This document shows positions 1 to 10,910 of a stretch of 47,639 nt of DNA, in pieces; position 1 is the first letter of the stretch; every line of letters starts with the position of its first letter. A model generated the notes under the pieces. It was not told the origin of the DNA, did not search any database, and worked only from the letters and a program-made list of their open reading frames with translations. The position numbers were made by a program, and so were the translations under genes. Origin of the DNA: Alloascoidea africana (taxonomy: Eukaryota; Ascomycota; Alloascoideomycetes; Alloascoideales; Alloascoideaceae); assembly GCA_030581615.1 (NCBI GenBank), contig JAKTTT010000100.1, positions 1-47,639 of the forward strand, read 5' to 3'.

Positions 1-546
1 AGGAAGCGCTCTTTGAACTGTGCTTCGAACTCTTCCCAGGTCATATCCAGTGGGTCTATGTCCGTGGTGTACCAAATAATAGCTTTGCCCTTCAAATGAA
101 ATCCTGCATACGATATTTTTGCCACGTCCGTAGTCACCTGGAAAATGTTGAAGGACAGGCGTACGGTGTTCAAATTCTGGACCTCTGTCGTTGATTGATC
201 GAAGGGGGTTATTGTTCACAACATCAGCAAATTCTGAAGACACAAAATCAGGGACTGGGGTTTCTTTTATGTCATGGGGAAAAGTAACAGTAAGGACTCC
301 GAGGTCTCCAGATCGCAAATTCGATCGGATTTCCGTTGCATCGACCAGGCATGCTTGCACTAAACCTGCGTCAAGTACTGCTGCAAGTGCAGAAACGCCT
401 CTAAACGTATTATCCTTCCAGTTGATCTCCGCTGCATGCAAGGAGATGAATTGTTTGCCTAGGATGACCCCTTTTGATAACTCGTTTCCAACCCCGTACT
501 TGACCTCGCCTTTACCCTTGACTTCGAGCTCGTCCACGAATACCAT
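1..546 (-). pseudogene. Ty3/gypsy relic: protease end/RT linker joined to a gag-like piece
   Basis: Read on the minus strand, 546 to about 165 is one open frame. It contains ILGKQFISLHAAEINWKDN, which resembles the end of Ty3/gypsy retropepsins (LGMDF...IDW). It is followed by a stretch around FADV and RGPEFEHRTPV that resembles the linker just before gypsy reverse transcriptase. In a different minus frame, about 185 to 1 (running off the window), GKAIIWY and TWEEFEAQFKERF look like the Ty3/gypsy capsid signature. Gag lying downstream of protease is the wrong order, so this is probably a rearranged junction of two fragments. There is no intact retroelement gene. The assignment rests on motif resemblance only. 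Confidence 0.42.
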
Positions 547-1009
547 TCATTCTTCAACTGCGTTCTCGGCCTTGAGCAGCTCAACTTTGCCCCTTGCCCC
601 GTCTTCGTCCTTGCCCTTGATTTCGACTTCGAACTCGACTCCAGTTCCGCTCCTGTCTCCTCCTTCTTCGCCTTTGTAATCAACCTTGACTCTGCCCTCG
701 TCCTCGTCCGTGCTATCAACACAGTCCACGACCTTCGATGAAGACTTTGATGGAAGAAGAGATTCAGCTACTGATCCTGTTGACGATATAATTAGGATTA
801 AAACAAAGGTTCCCGACCCATCTCCCAACATAGCTACTGGTCCGGCTTTCGATAAAGTCTCTATGTGCAATGATTTTAAAAGTCTTAACTCTTTACCCTT
901 GATACAAATCTTGCTGGTCATCTCGGGGATCAAACACTGAATACAGTTTTCTTCTTATTTCTTTCTTAACCTTGAGTCCTGTTCCTTTCCCGCTTGAAGT
1001 AAGTGAATC

Positions 1010-1600
1010 CCCAGGCATTCATCTTACACGACTGTGTAAGAATTCTGATTCTTACTCTTTGTTTGTATAGCACAAATGATCACATGTGTAAATTGAATAC
1101 TGATGATGTGTATTTAAAGTTAGTTTATGTAGTTTCTTGTTCTTTTCTACAAGTTACCTCAATACAAGTTTTAAGAGCCATATCCACAACCTAAGAGTTC
1201 AGAGCTGAGGCTCTGTTCTCTTACAACTGTGTGAAGGTTTCTTCACAAACCTTCAAGGGTTCACGCTGGGAACCCTAGTCTAATCATCAGAACCCCTGCC
1301 AGCTAGCTCGTGCTGGTCTTGCCAACATATGATCTTTATTCAGTTATGCAGTCGAGTCGTATGACTTGAAGATTGTGACAACTGATGATGATGGTTTTGA
1401 TTTGTAATATTTAGTTTTGACTTAGATGATTAGGAATAGCCGCTGAAGGCTGAAAACTATATAAAAACCTCTTGTTGCTAGTGATATAGAGAGGACAAGA
1501 AAATAAAAAGGAGAAAAATAACTTCTACAACTTTTTACATTACTATTAACAAGTGTAAGCCTTTCTTTCGAACCCACCCATCACCACCTTTCCCTGATCT
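1010..1600 (+). repeat. LTR-like sequence upstream of tRNA-Gln
   Basis: AT-rich, gene-free segment. It opens with a compound palindrome, CTTACAC-GACT-GTGTAAG followed by AATTCTGATTCTTAC, continues with TTTGTTTGTAT and AAGAGTTCAGAGCTGAGG, and has a TATA-like TATAAAAACC at about 1460. The same order of landmarks occurs on the minus strand at about 47560-46980. The two look like diverged members of one LTR family. Boundaries are approximate, since no target-site duplication was identified. It ends shortly before the tRNA gene, a typical position for yeast LTR insertions. Confidence 0.45.
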
Positions 1601-1650
1601 CGATCCTATCATTGCAGGTGCCTGACTGACTTTTAAAAACTGTAGCTGTT

Positions 1651-1728
1651 GGTTGTGTAGTGTAATGGCTATCACTTCAGATTTTGAGGAAATTTTCTGA
1701 CAATCCCGGTTCGATCCCGGGCACGACC
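1651..1728 (+). tRNA. tRNA-Gln (UUG) with a predicted 7-nt intron
   Basis: The acceptor stem GGTTGTG pairs with CACGACC (one G-U). The D-arm TAGTGTAATGGCTATCAC is nearly that of yeast tRNA-Gln. The anticodon stem TCAGA/TCTGA encloses 14 nt, twice the normal loop. With the usual intron site, one base 3' of the anticodon, the loop reads TTTTGA + GGAAATT + T, giving anticodon TTG and a 7-nt intron. The T-arm is CCCGG TTCGATC CCGGG. A run of T follows directly and would serve as the Pol III terminator. The internal boxes A and B are in the D- and T-arms. CCA is not encoded, as expected for a eukaryotic gene. Confidence 0.88.
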
Positions 1729-2557
1729 TTTTTTTCATCATTAGAACCAACAATTGATTTGAATACGTTTTTGTAATTTCAAACAATCTTAATTGGCTTT
1801 ATTAAAATAAAAGATAGGCAGACATATTTTGGGGTAAAAACCAATACTGATTGATAGTCACTAATGGTTTTATTCGATTTTGTTGCCATCAAAGGATTCA
1901 AACATTAGGGCACTAGTGATAATTCTATCTGACAGAATAGAAGAGCCTCTGCGGCATAAATTTTTATATTTTTTATTCTTTTGGTTCTAACTCAAATGAT
2001 TAAAAGGATGCTTTTCTTGATTTACTGGACATTTCAATAATCAATGTTATTTCTTGTTATAGTCGTTTCTAACAACAGTTAACACTTTAGTGGCTTCACA
2101 GTCAGCGCTTCCTTCACTCATATTCACCTATGGGTTTGTTTATTTTTTTGCTTGGTTTGGTTCACAATTTCACCAGCATATAAGTTAGTTCGAAGATGTT
2201 CCTTCGCCATACCGTGAATGTCTAGCTATGGCAACTATCAAAATTTAAACTACTACTGAGGATGTAAAAATGAATGAAAATATCCCATTTTGAATATTAA
2301 TAAGTAAAATGCATGGATCAAAGGATATGGTATTGAAAACTCTTTACATGAACATGCTAAATATAACATAGAAGGACTCTCTTCGGAAAGCAACATAAAA
2401 AATGGACTAATCAGGAATACTATTTTGAGAGTAATACGAGACGACAAATAACTTGTTCTGATTTTCCTCAAGATGCTGCTAGTGGAAGTGAAACATTAAG
2501 GAGATAAAATCATTTCTATTCGTCCTTAACAGATCAACAAACTATTTAACAGCGCGA
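1729..2557. other. No gene recognised
   Basis: AT-rich sequence between the tRNA and the RT relic. It has only short open frames with frequent stops. It may be the decayed 5' part of the Ty3/gypsy copy that follows, but I see no motif to prove it. Confidence 0.4.
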
Positions 2558-3482
2558 TTTTAAGAAATTGGATTTGAGCCATTTCTTTGTACAACTTAAA
2601 ATTGACGAAAGGAACAAGAGTAAAAGTGGAGTACTTTGCGATTATCAACTAAGCCAATTTCATAGTGACGATCACACCCTATCTCAGTGAACTAGGACAA
2701 AGTAGCAGTTTGCTTTCGCAAATTAAGACCAATCCTTACAATAATTCCGAAGATCTTCACCATCATGATATGGACGGTTAGATCTATAAAAGAACCCATC
2801 GTTAACCATTTTAAGCACGCTTTTACTTAAAGCATTTACAGATCAACGACGTTTCCTAGCGAGCATAAAACAAAAATTATTGAATGCCGCTGAGAATTGA
2901 TCCTCATCACTAAGTTCCATCTCTATTAAGTAGATAACCGCAAAGTATATGAAAATTTCAATCTATTGTTTTTCATAGAGATCAGTTGATGGAAACCTTT
3001 GGGCCGTTGTTGAGCTTGCACCTGAAACTTTAGCTAGCACTCTTTTGGCTAGGTGTAGAAGGCTTTAAAGAGTAAATGGAGCTTCGAAAAATGTATAAAT
3101 TTACATCTGAATATATTTTTGCTCGTCTAGTGACATTTCTGAACCAATTACCATGCTGGTACCAGGTGTATGCGTTAGCCCATTCTCGTGGAAGGAAGAA
3201 ATAAATATCACCTATTGTCATCTCAGGAATCAACATATGAGGAGAACTTGTTTGAGGATCTAATGCTGAGCATAAACTGTTTAGTCTACTGAGACCCCAC
3301 TACAGGTTCTCAGCATTTACGATGAAAATAATTATACAAATAGGTTTAGATCAAACAATACTTAAGCTTGAAGTGGTTTATACCGACATCCATGGGTTTG
3401 GAGCAAGTACAGACAAAATCGCCTTCTACGGAAGAACAATCAGAGAAAGACTTTTCAGAGATCATCTTTTTTCCGAGATCAC
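2558..3482 (+). pseudogene. Ty3/gypsy reverse transcriptase-RNase H relic
   Basis: Two islands of pol coding sequence survive. At 2558-2675 the plus frame reads FKKLDLSHFFVQLKIDER and then ends near a YQLSQF stretch, matching the gypsy RT block F-S-K-L-D-L...Q-I-R-I. At about 3372-3482 another plus frame reads VVYTDIHGFGAS, then KIAFYGRTIRER and SEITMIIVN. This is the order of the gypsy RNase H domain (YTDAS-GfG, then I-A-F-x-S-R-x-L, then E-x-x-A-I-V). The intervening bases have stops and frameshifts and no visible YxDD box. It is an old, inactive copy just downstream of a tRNA gene. Confidence 0.55.
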
Positions 3483-4022
3483 AATGATTATCGTGAATTA
3501 GCTACCAATTGTGGGAATATACAGGAATTACTGGACCTAAATCAGATCATAGAATCCAAACTAGCTGGGCTGGTAAAACGCAACATTTCTATGGGATCGT
3601 CCAACCTCTTATAGTGTCATGTAAATGCAGAATCGTCTAATTGAGCACAAACACGATCAAGAGCAGATTGAACAGAGACAATTCACAATTGAATGGGACA
3701 AATTTTTTAATGTAAGCATAATAGCACTCTTGTAAAAGCCTATACACACATGCAATGATAGGTACACATTCAAATAGAAATCAAACATAAGAACAAATCA
3801 AAAAGATATTAGAAAGATAGTAACAATAATAAATTAAAGGAGAGGGACAATGATAATCGAGAGACCAAACTGTTGACCTGAACTGGCTGTGTCAATGCTT
3901 TGAATAACAAGCAGGTGTTGACTGGGGAGGGAAGGCACATTGGAGATTGGGATAGGCTGACTAGTAACAAACTGGTGGAAAGGACTGCAGGGATGAAAAA
4001 GTTCAATTTCGTGTAGTAGAGA
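3483..4022. other. Decayed retroelement tail and YPD1 3' flank
   Basis: No convincing coding region. The first part may continue the pol relic. The last about 200 bases, next to the YPD1 stop codon, are probably its 3' untranslated region. A 65-codon minus-strand frame at 3809-4006 is low-complexity and is not taken as a gene. Confidence 0.35.
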
Positions 4023-4442
4023 TTAGTTGAAATGACTTTCTATTCCAAGTATGCGAGACAGAAAATCTCGAGTCTCGACAAAGCCCTTTCTCAGTTCTGA
4101 GAGAGTGGAATCAATTTTCCGCAAAAAAATCTCATCTGGCACTTGAGATGAATCCGGGTACTCAGGGCTCATCTTATTCCCCAAATTCTGGATCTGCTCA
4201 CAGAGTTCTTGCACTTTAATCAAACCCAAAGAAGCAGCCGAACCCTTGAGATAATGCCCTTTATTAGAAAGAGTGAGCAGGTCTTTTGTGAGAAGGGCTC
4301 TTTCCAATTCTTTGAACGTTGATTCTGCCTGATCACAAAAGTTGAGAAAGAGATTGGAGCAGAAGGAATCATCTTCGTCCATGGCAAGAATTTCTTCAAA
4401 AACAGACCACTTGACCAAATCCGGTCTATTCTGTATCTCCAT
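4023..4442 (-). CDS. YPD1: YPD1-like histidine phosphotransfer protein
   Basis: Predicted 139-aa HPt protein. The phospho-accepting histidine is in HYLKGSAASLGL (His about 63), the hallmark of Ypd1. Upstream, WSVFEEILAMDEDD matches the first helices of the family, and downstream VQELCEQIQNLG follows as in Ypd1. In yeasts Ypd1 carries phosphate from the hybrid sensor kinase (Sln1) to the response regulators Ssk1 and Skn7, and so sets HOG pathway activity. The start is the ATG at 4442; the frame stays open a few codons further up but without an ATG. Length is a little short of S. cerevisiae Ypd1 (167 aa). No intron is needed. The gene stands alone, with about 2.3 kb of mostly non-coding DNA upstream. 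Confidence 0.9.
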   Translation of the reverse strand: MEIQNRPDLVKWSVFEEILAMDEDDSFCSNLFLNFCDQAESTFKELERALLTKDLLTLSNKGHYLKGSAASLGLIKVQELCEQIQNLGNKMSPEYPDSSQVPDEIFLRKIDSTLSELRKGFVETRDFLSRILGIESHFN

Positions 4443-5600
4443 TTGGGTTTCTGTGATGATCAAAGCGAAGGTGAGGGAGTAGAGAGAGAAGAATTGAAAT
4501 TAATTGTGGCCACAAGGAAAAGACATTTTCTGATCTGGAAGAAAACGGGGAGGCGTATGGGTGCAAGTGATGTGCGTGGTGCGGCTAGACCTTTCCATAT
4601 GATTTGGAGCCTCGCTTCTGGGCGCAGAGCTTAAAAACCGATATGAAAAGCATTCCACCAGAGGGAAAAGAACATGAAATAGGCTTTTTATCGTGTAATG
4701 TGTCTCAGCATCATTATTGAGCGCCACCATTAAGGCTTCTTGTGTCTTCGACGTTAGTGAGATAGGCGGTTATGCAGAAAGGAGACCTGGTGTTTACCTA
4801 TTTTTGTCCTTCCCACACAAGCCTTGATGAAGATTTAAGATGGATCATCTGGAAAACGTGTCTGAAGACTCCTTTTCTTGTAGTTTTTTTTTTCTTTTTT
4901 TAATTTGCAATGCGAACGATATGCTAGAAAGAGCACGAATACTTAAGCTCAAGTTGCATAGCTACATATCGTGCTGATAAATTAAGACAAGTTCTATTCT
5001 TCACGTTTTTCAAGGCGCAATTAGGATTTATTCATGAAAGGAGAAAATTGTGGATGAGACTTGCCAAGCCGCCATATCTTCAGTTCATGGAGTTTTATGA
5101 TCTTGACCATTTCTCCTGTTCTTGGTAGTGTAGCGTAGGCGACTGCTACTAATTGCAATCTGTTATCTTTATTCTGATCCGAGCCGTCATCCTCTGTCCG
5201 ATGTTTAAAAAGCCGTCATGAATCATTCACGAATTTTCTTTGGGTCTGTGTTGACTACGCATTATCTTTTGCTTGACTTGAGTTTCCATAAGGATATAGC
5301 TAGCTAGCATTTTCAACGACATTGTATTTGAGGCTTTTTATTGCTTTTCCAAGCCATTATCTTGTGACGTATTATATTTCATATTTTCCAAACCAAAGGC
5401 CAATTAGTTTTTTAGAGTTTGAAAAAGTGAGAATTGTTGCCTACGACAGAACAAAGAAATGTGCAATTTTTGCCCTCCTTGTTCTTATGAATGTTTAAGG
5501 CAATGCGACTGAATATAGATATTCTTCCCAAGACAACCTTTTCTCTGAAATGCCATTCCCATCATTGCAGATTGTTGGTCTGTTAGGATAACGTACTAGG
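4443..5600. other. Intergenic, no gene seen
   Basis: AT-rich DNA upstream of YPD1 that must include its promoter. It has a poly-T tract near 4883-4900. Short frames on both strands lack recognisable motifs. Confidence 0.4.
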
Positions 5601-6011
5601 ATGCAAATTTATTTGGCTCAAGCCGGAGAGACAAAAAAAGCTGTGGTTATCAATGTCTCAGATGCAGGTACAACCTATGAAATTAACTATGATCAAATAT
5701 CTTTTCATCCAATTCGCCAAATTTTTCGAGTTCACACGAACTGGGTCACCTTCAGGCCATTAGCTAAGGAGGGCGTTGTGAAGGTCCGTTTGCCATCCGT
5801 CTTTCATCTGATGTTCTCAAACCGTCACACATTTCATATTTTAAATCGTGATCCCAACTTCCGCCTTGACTCCATCTTTTACCGGCTAGTAACGAGAGAA
5901 TCAAGAAACACGCACATATACTCATGCAAACTAAGGCATTCGTACCGGGGGGATGGTCTACAAATATGGCTGTTTGCCTCCCATAACTATGGCACATTTC
6001 GGAATCTGTAA
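5601..6011 (+). CDS. Small open frame of unknown status
   Basis: A 136-codon ATG-initiated frame with mixed composition and no domain, signal peptide or membrane segment that I recognise. An equally long frame on the other strand (5764-6195) overlaps it, so chance is a real possibility. It lies between YPD1 and the MGA2-like gene in otherwise non-coding DNA. Listed only because it is the longest ATG frame in this gap. Confidence 0.15.
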   Translation: MQIYLAQAGETKKAVVINVSDAGTTYEINYDQISFHPIRQIFRVHTNWVTFRPLAKEGVVKVRLPSVFHLMFSNRHTFHILNRDPNFRLDSIFYRLVTRESRNTHIYSCKLRHSYRGDGLQIWLFASHNYGTFRNL

Positions 6012-6725
6012 CCCCTACGTTAACGGGCTCCGGATCACTGGGGTTAGATAGCAATCTATTTCCAGAGAATAATACGGCCCTTGCGCTACAGGGTAGGGCC
6101 CTTAACGTGCTTTTCCACCACTTCATGAAACATAGTGAGAAGAGACAAATAGCATCATTGACAGCCATGCACGGATACATAAATGTAGAGCCCACAAGTA
6201 ATCAAAAGTGAGGAATCAAGCCTGTTATACGAGCCTCTAATCATGGCCAGCATCACATGGATGGAGAGGACGATGATGGCAGTCGGCCTCTGGCTGAGCA
6301 TGACAATTGTGGAGAACCCACCTCTCAGCTCTCAGCTCTCAGCTCTCAGCTCTCTTCTCGGTTCTCGGTTCTCGTCGCAGCCCGGCTCCAGGTTCCAGTC
6401 TCCAGGCTCCATGCTCCAGGCAATTAATAACCGGAGATGGGCATCTCAGCTCGTGGACACAGCAGCCCTTGGGTCTGAGCAGTTGGTCCTGAGCGAGTCG
6501 CCAATAAATCCGAGAGCTCGCCGGTCCCTCGTATCCCGCGTCTCTATGCCAACGGTATGGGGAAACACCCGTGCGCCCATTCTCTTCCCCTGGGTCTAAA
6601 GAACAACACCAGCCAGCTAAGACAGTATCGCCCTTCTTCGCCACCTCCAGCTCTCTTCTCTGCCCGATCGTAACACAGCTACCATTTCTTTTATTCTCTG
6701 TTTGGAACTCCAACTCGAGCCGTAA
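6012..6725 (+). promoter_or_regulatory. Promoter and long pyrimidine-rich leader of the MGA2-like gene
   Basis: No gene is seen. About 400 bases before the start codon are rich in CT runs and contain the heptamer repeat at 6322-6370. Several ATGs lie in the last 500 bases, so a long transcript would carry short upstream frames. The transcription start is not determinable from sequence alone. Confidence 0.35.
6322..6370. repeat. Tandem heptamer repeat
   Basis: Four exact copies of CTCTCAG (6322-6349) are followed by CTCTCTT and two copies of CTCGGTT (6357-6370), all with a 7-bp period. It is a short minisatellite in the probable leader or promoter of the MGA2-like gene. Confidence 0.85.
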
Positions 6726-9700
6726 ATGACATCGGTTCACGAATCCTCCGATATCATCTACGACTTTCCTGTGCAGCCAGATCTTGATTCAACAGCCAAT
6801 ATCACAAGCTCTATGGACGATGAACCCTTTACAGATCATGAGCAGAAATTTCAAAGGGAGGGATCTGTTTCTTCGTCCTATACCGGCTCAGTGTCGATGC
6901 TGTCTTCGTCAAATCTAGTGCAACCTTCTCCCCCAACCGACACCGACCTTCTCTATTTCAACCCAGCTATTAAAGATGAGTTCAACTTGACAAGCTCGCC
7001 CTTCATCACGCTTGGCCGAAAGTCCCGTAACATGGCCTTGCCAGACCGCTTTGCAGATGGAGTGGGCCATTCCATGTTTTGTGAGGCTATGGATCTTGAC
7101 CATGTAATATTATCAAACGATGAATCTGATGCTTTGAATTTTCCTCCTTTCAGTCACGAATTTCTACCCGGCTCACCCTCCTTTTCCGGGTATGATAATG
7201 ACCAGAGCTTTTCAGCAAAGAGAAGAGATCATTCAAACACAATCAAGGTGCCCAAACCGGTTTCTTTGTTTAATAATGTCAAGCCTATTCCCATTTCTAG
7301 CTCAGGAGATCGCCCAGATGACACGCCTCTAAGCACTCGGAATCACAAGAAAAGCCCAAAGGGCCAGAGTGCTAACCGCAAAGAACTTTTTCTGGAGGCA
7401 CAGAAGGAACTAGTTGGTTTACAATTCACCAAACGCAGCTGTAATAGTTCAAGTAATCAAGACACTCCTGAATATCGACGAAAATTTCAATTGCCCCCCG
7501 AGCTAGGAGATTTTAACCCAGAGTTGTGTTCAAGCGATCAAGACACTTTCAAGTATCAGTTGAAGATTTCAAACGTCCCAGAAAGGTCGAGAGTTGAAAC
7601 CCAAATCCGAATTAATCTGGCTTTTTCGCCCATACCGGAGGAAAACCTGCTTCATTTCCCCAGAGATACTATAGCGAAAACCAAGTTTCAATTGGCTTCT
7701 CCTTTCACACCCAACCGGAATGTTTTAATGCTGGATACCTATATTATCGGGAGCACTGGGGTCCCTCCCAACGCAATAAATGCTTGTAATAAATGCATCA
7801 AAAGGGAACAGAAGCGTGCTTCTCGAAAGAAAAAACTTGAAAGCTTGGATGAAATCCCTTGGAGTGAAGATGTCCTTAGGAGAGCCGTGATTATTAACTG
7901 CAGAGAAGTTATTTCTTTTCCCAATCATGATGCAGGAGACTCGATCAGCGCCGAGGTTCCAATGAGAATCGTTTGTTACTGTAGACATCACAATGAGCAC
8001 AAGGGGTTCAGGTAAGTGGATTTTATTTTCGTTTTTGCCTGTAAGGTTTTTGTTTCTAACGTTCTTTTTTCTTCCTTTAGAATCTTAATCATTGTTAGAG
8101 ACCATACCGGTGCCATTGTCGCTCGAGATTGTTCATCTCCAATAACAATAATGGACAAGAAGAAAGCGGTTCCTCGGTCCATTTCAAAAAATACAACACC
8201 CAGAAGAAAATCAGAATCAATTGAAGAACCATCTCCCAAGAGCTATGAATACGACAGGCCGGAAAATACCTCCTCTACAGATTATTCTCGAACAGATTCA
8301 TGCTTGCCCTTAGCAACTGAACAGCCTAGACCTATGAAAAAGAGGAAAGCAGAGAGTGCGTTTAACATCAGTCCTCTTGATACAGGTTTCTTGTCATTAA
8401 ATGATACCACAACCAGTAGTTCATACTTCTCTTCTGAGAGTGGTATTTCAAGTCCAAGCGTTCCAAGTCACCCACATGCAGTTCTCTCTGACGCACTCTC
8501 ACCCCTTTCTGATGTTTCTAACCTGTCAAGCAAACAGTTTTCAAACAGATCGGCTAGCCAATCAGGCGCATCTAGTAATATCGGACCCTTACTTCCCTTA
8601 TCCAATCAATTTCAGTGTCTCGGTGGTAATTTTGACGTTAACTTACCGAGAATTCAACGTGTTATTCCTTCACAAGGTCCAATAAGGGGCGGAATTGAGG
8701 TGACTCTTCTTGGTGCAAATTTCCATCCTGGACTTTCCATAATGTTTGGACCTTACAAGGCACAAGCCACTCATGTTTGGAGTGATAACACAATCGTTAC
8801 ATACCTACCGCCTGCAAACGTCGCAGGACAGGTCCTGGTGTCATTTGAGAACTTTCACAGTTTATCGGACAATGCAATGTTTCTGTATGTGGATGACACT
8901 GATCATCAACTGGTCGAATTGGCTTTACAAATTGTCGGATTGAAAAAGAGTGGGAAGTTGGAAGATGCCAAGAATATTGCGAGAAGAATTGTATCTGATA
9001 GTAATGGGGACGATATCGTGCAACAGGGTCTAATGTCTAATCTTTCCGTATCCCATCAAGACGCTTCAAACAGAGAAGGGAACGAACTTGATAATGTCGA
9101 AGCTACCTTGCTAATAATTTTTGAACATACAAATCAATCAGCAGCGGAGAAACCAAACTACTTTGAAACAAATTCAGCAGGACAAACGCTTTTGCATTTG
9201 TGTTCGTTGCTTGGGTTCATTAAGCTTTCTCTGTTTTTGATGAAGCAGCCGAATTTAAATATCAACATTCAAGATGGAAACGGGTTTTCCCCACTGCATT
9301 TTGCTGCAATCATGGGCAAGAAAGATGCTGTGTCATTGTTGCTTCAACGAGGAGCTAAATGCGATCTTAAGATCAAGGATGGCCGGACTGTTTGGGATTT
9401 TGCATCTGAAAGTACCAAATACCTGCTGAGGAAAGGATTTGTGAAACGCAGAAGAGGCGTAGCTAGCTCAAGAGACCTGGACAAGATACTCTTATTCCAT
9501 GAGAAAAGACCAACGGGTTGTGATAGTGAGGATGAAGATGAAGATGATGACAATTTCCAAGAAGAGTACGATGTCGAGAGCGACGAAGAGTTTCATAATG
9601 ACAGACAATCTGCAATGGTAACCGATGACTTTACAGAGAGCGATCTGACTGATCGTCCCACCCGTAATAACTACGAAAGCACCCCTTATCTTTTAGCTTC

Positions 9701-10313
9701 AGGAGATGAGGCTGTCGCATCATATTCTGAATCTCATCCTAGACGGTCCAATTCTGAATCATCAACAATGGCGAAAAGAATAGATTCTAAACCTGGTTCA
9801 TCTTCCAAAGTTAAAATGAGCAGAGAAATGGACATGTCAAACATGATAGCTTCTCCTTTTAACAAGGCAGATGCCGACTTGCCAAAGCCCGAACCTCCTG
9901 CATATGAAGATCTATTTCCAGCGTCCAATGCTGATTCTAATGAACGGCCAGTAGAAGAGCAGAAAACACATACTACGGAATCAACTTCAACTTCAGAGGA
10001 ACCTGTTTCTTCTACATCTGGACAAGAAAGAGAAGAGATAAGTGAAGAACAATTGGTTATGCTTGAATGGTCGAAACAACGCAAATCTCTCAATAACGAC
10101 CGCCGATTGTTTCTGTTTTGGCTCCCAGTTTTGTTCCTTATCCTGGTATTAATTGGCTGTCATGTCTTCCATTTTGTTCCTGAGTGGCTTAACACCTATG
10201 AAACAAAATTTATTCACGGGGTTAAGAATGGTTTTACCAATTTTATGATTAGAACCGGTGTTGTTGACAGCGGCGCCGCCTTGGCCGAAGGAAGCTCAGC
10301 AAATGGAATTTGA
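6726..10313 (+). CDS. MGA2: MGA2/SPT23-type membrane-bound transcription factor, one intron
   Basis: Two exons, 6726-8011 and 8081-10313. The 69-bp intron has GTAAGT, a TTCTAAC branch and a TTTAG acceptor, and splicing joins AG|A as Arg in phase. The product is 1172 aa (S. cerevisiae Mga2 has 1113). The N-terminal half has the family block YQLKISNVPERSRVETQI. An IPT/TIG fold lies at about residues 616-700 (RVIPSQGPIRGGIEVTLLG). Two ankyrin repeats follow at about 795-873 (GQTLLHLCS, then GFSPLHFAA), then a very acidic linker and a C-terminal membrane segment near 1101-1125 (LFLFWLPVLFLILVLIGC). Mga2/Spt23 are ER-anchored precursors that sense lipid saturation, are clipped by ubiquitin-proteasome action and activate OLE1. 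Only one paralogue is in view, so the choice between MGA2 and SPT23 is nominal. Confidence 0.9.
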
Positions 10314-10910
10314 GAGTTGGCATTACTCTGTATGTCGATAATGACATGTTATACATTAAAAATCAATGTTTAATGATGGTTCAAGAATGAAGGACTTTTT
10401 TTGTTCACTTTTTTTTACATTTTTTTCTTGTTTTTCTTCTGGTTGTTATTTTGAATCTTATTTATGGTGGTCTTGCTTTCGCTTACTCTTTTTTCATTAT
10501 CCTATTATTGTCTTACGCTTTTTGTTGATTTATAGATTTTTTCATGAACCGTAGATCTGTATCTTCTTTTCACTTATGCACTCAGTTTTACGATGATTAC
10601 GAGGGAAACATCATATTGTGATTCTTTTGTTAGTAGTTTTATGTTATGTGCTTTTTGTTCCTCTTTTCTATTAAGCTAAACTTTTGACGTCTTATCATAT
10701 AGCAAAGTTCTATATAAGCAGTAATAATGAGGAAACTTTCTTGTAATGTTGGTTCACAAACATATCCGTGCTCCGAGGAGTACTCAGACATTTTCTTCAT
10801 CCTTTTGAACATGGGAAGAGGTCATAGGAAATGCGTTTTGCCTTCCATTGAGTCATTAGCTGATATCCAGGGTAGGCTCACCCTCCTTACTATTTTTGTG
10901 AGTAAGGACC
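10314..10910. other. Convergent 3' region, no gene
   Basis: T-rich 3' flanks between the MGA2-like gene (plus) and the SPF30-like gene (minus). They contain long T runs near 10396-10440 but no coding region that I would defend. Confidence 0.4.

Noticed and set aside
191-679. 162-codon plus-strand frame rich in Ser, Leu and Pro
   Set aside because: It is antisense to the gypsy protease/linker relic, and its composition follows from the CT-rich complement of an acidic coding region.
547-933. 128-codon minus frame upstream of the gypsy relic
   Set aside because: Acidic low-complexity content without a motif. It may be a decayed part of the same element but cannot be identified.
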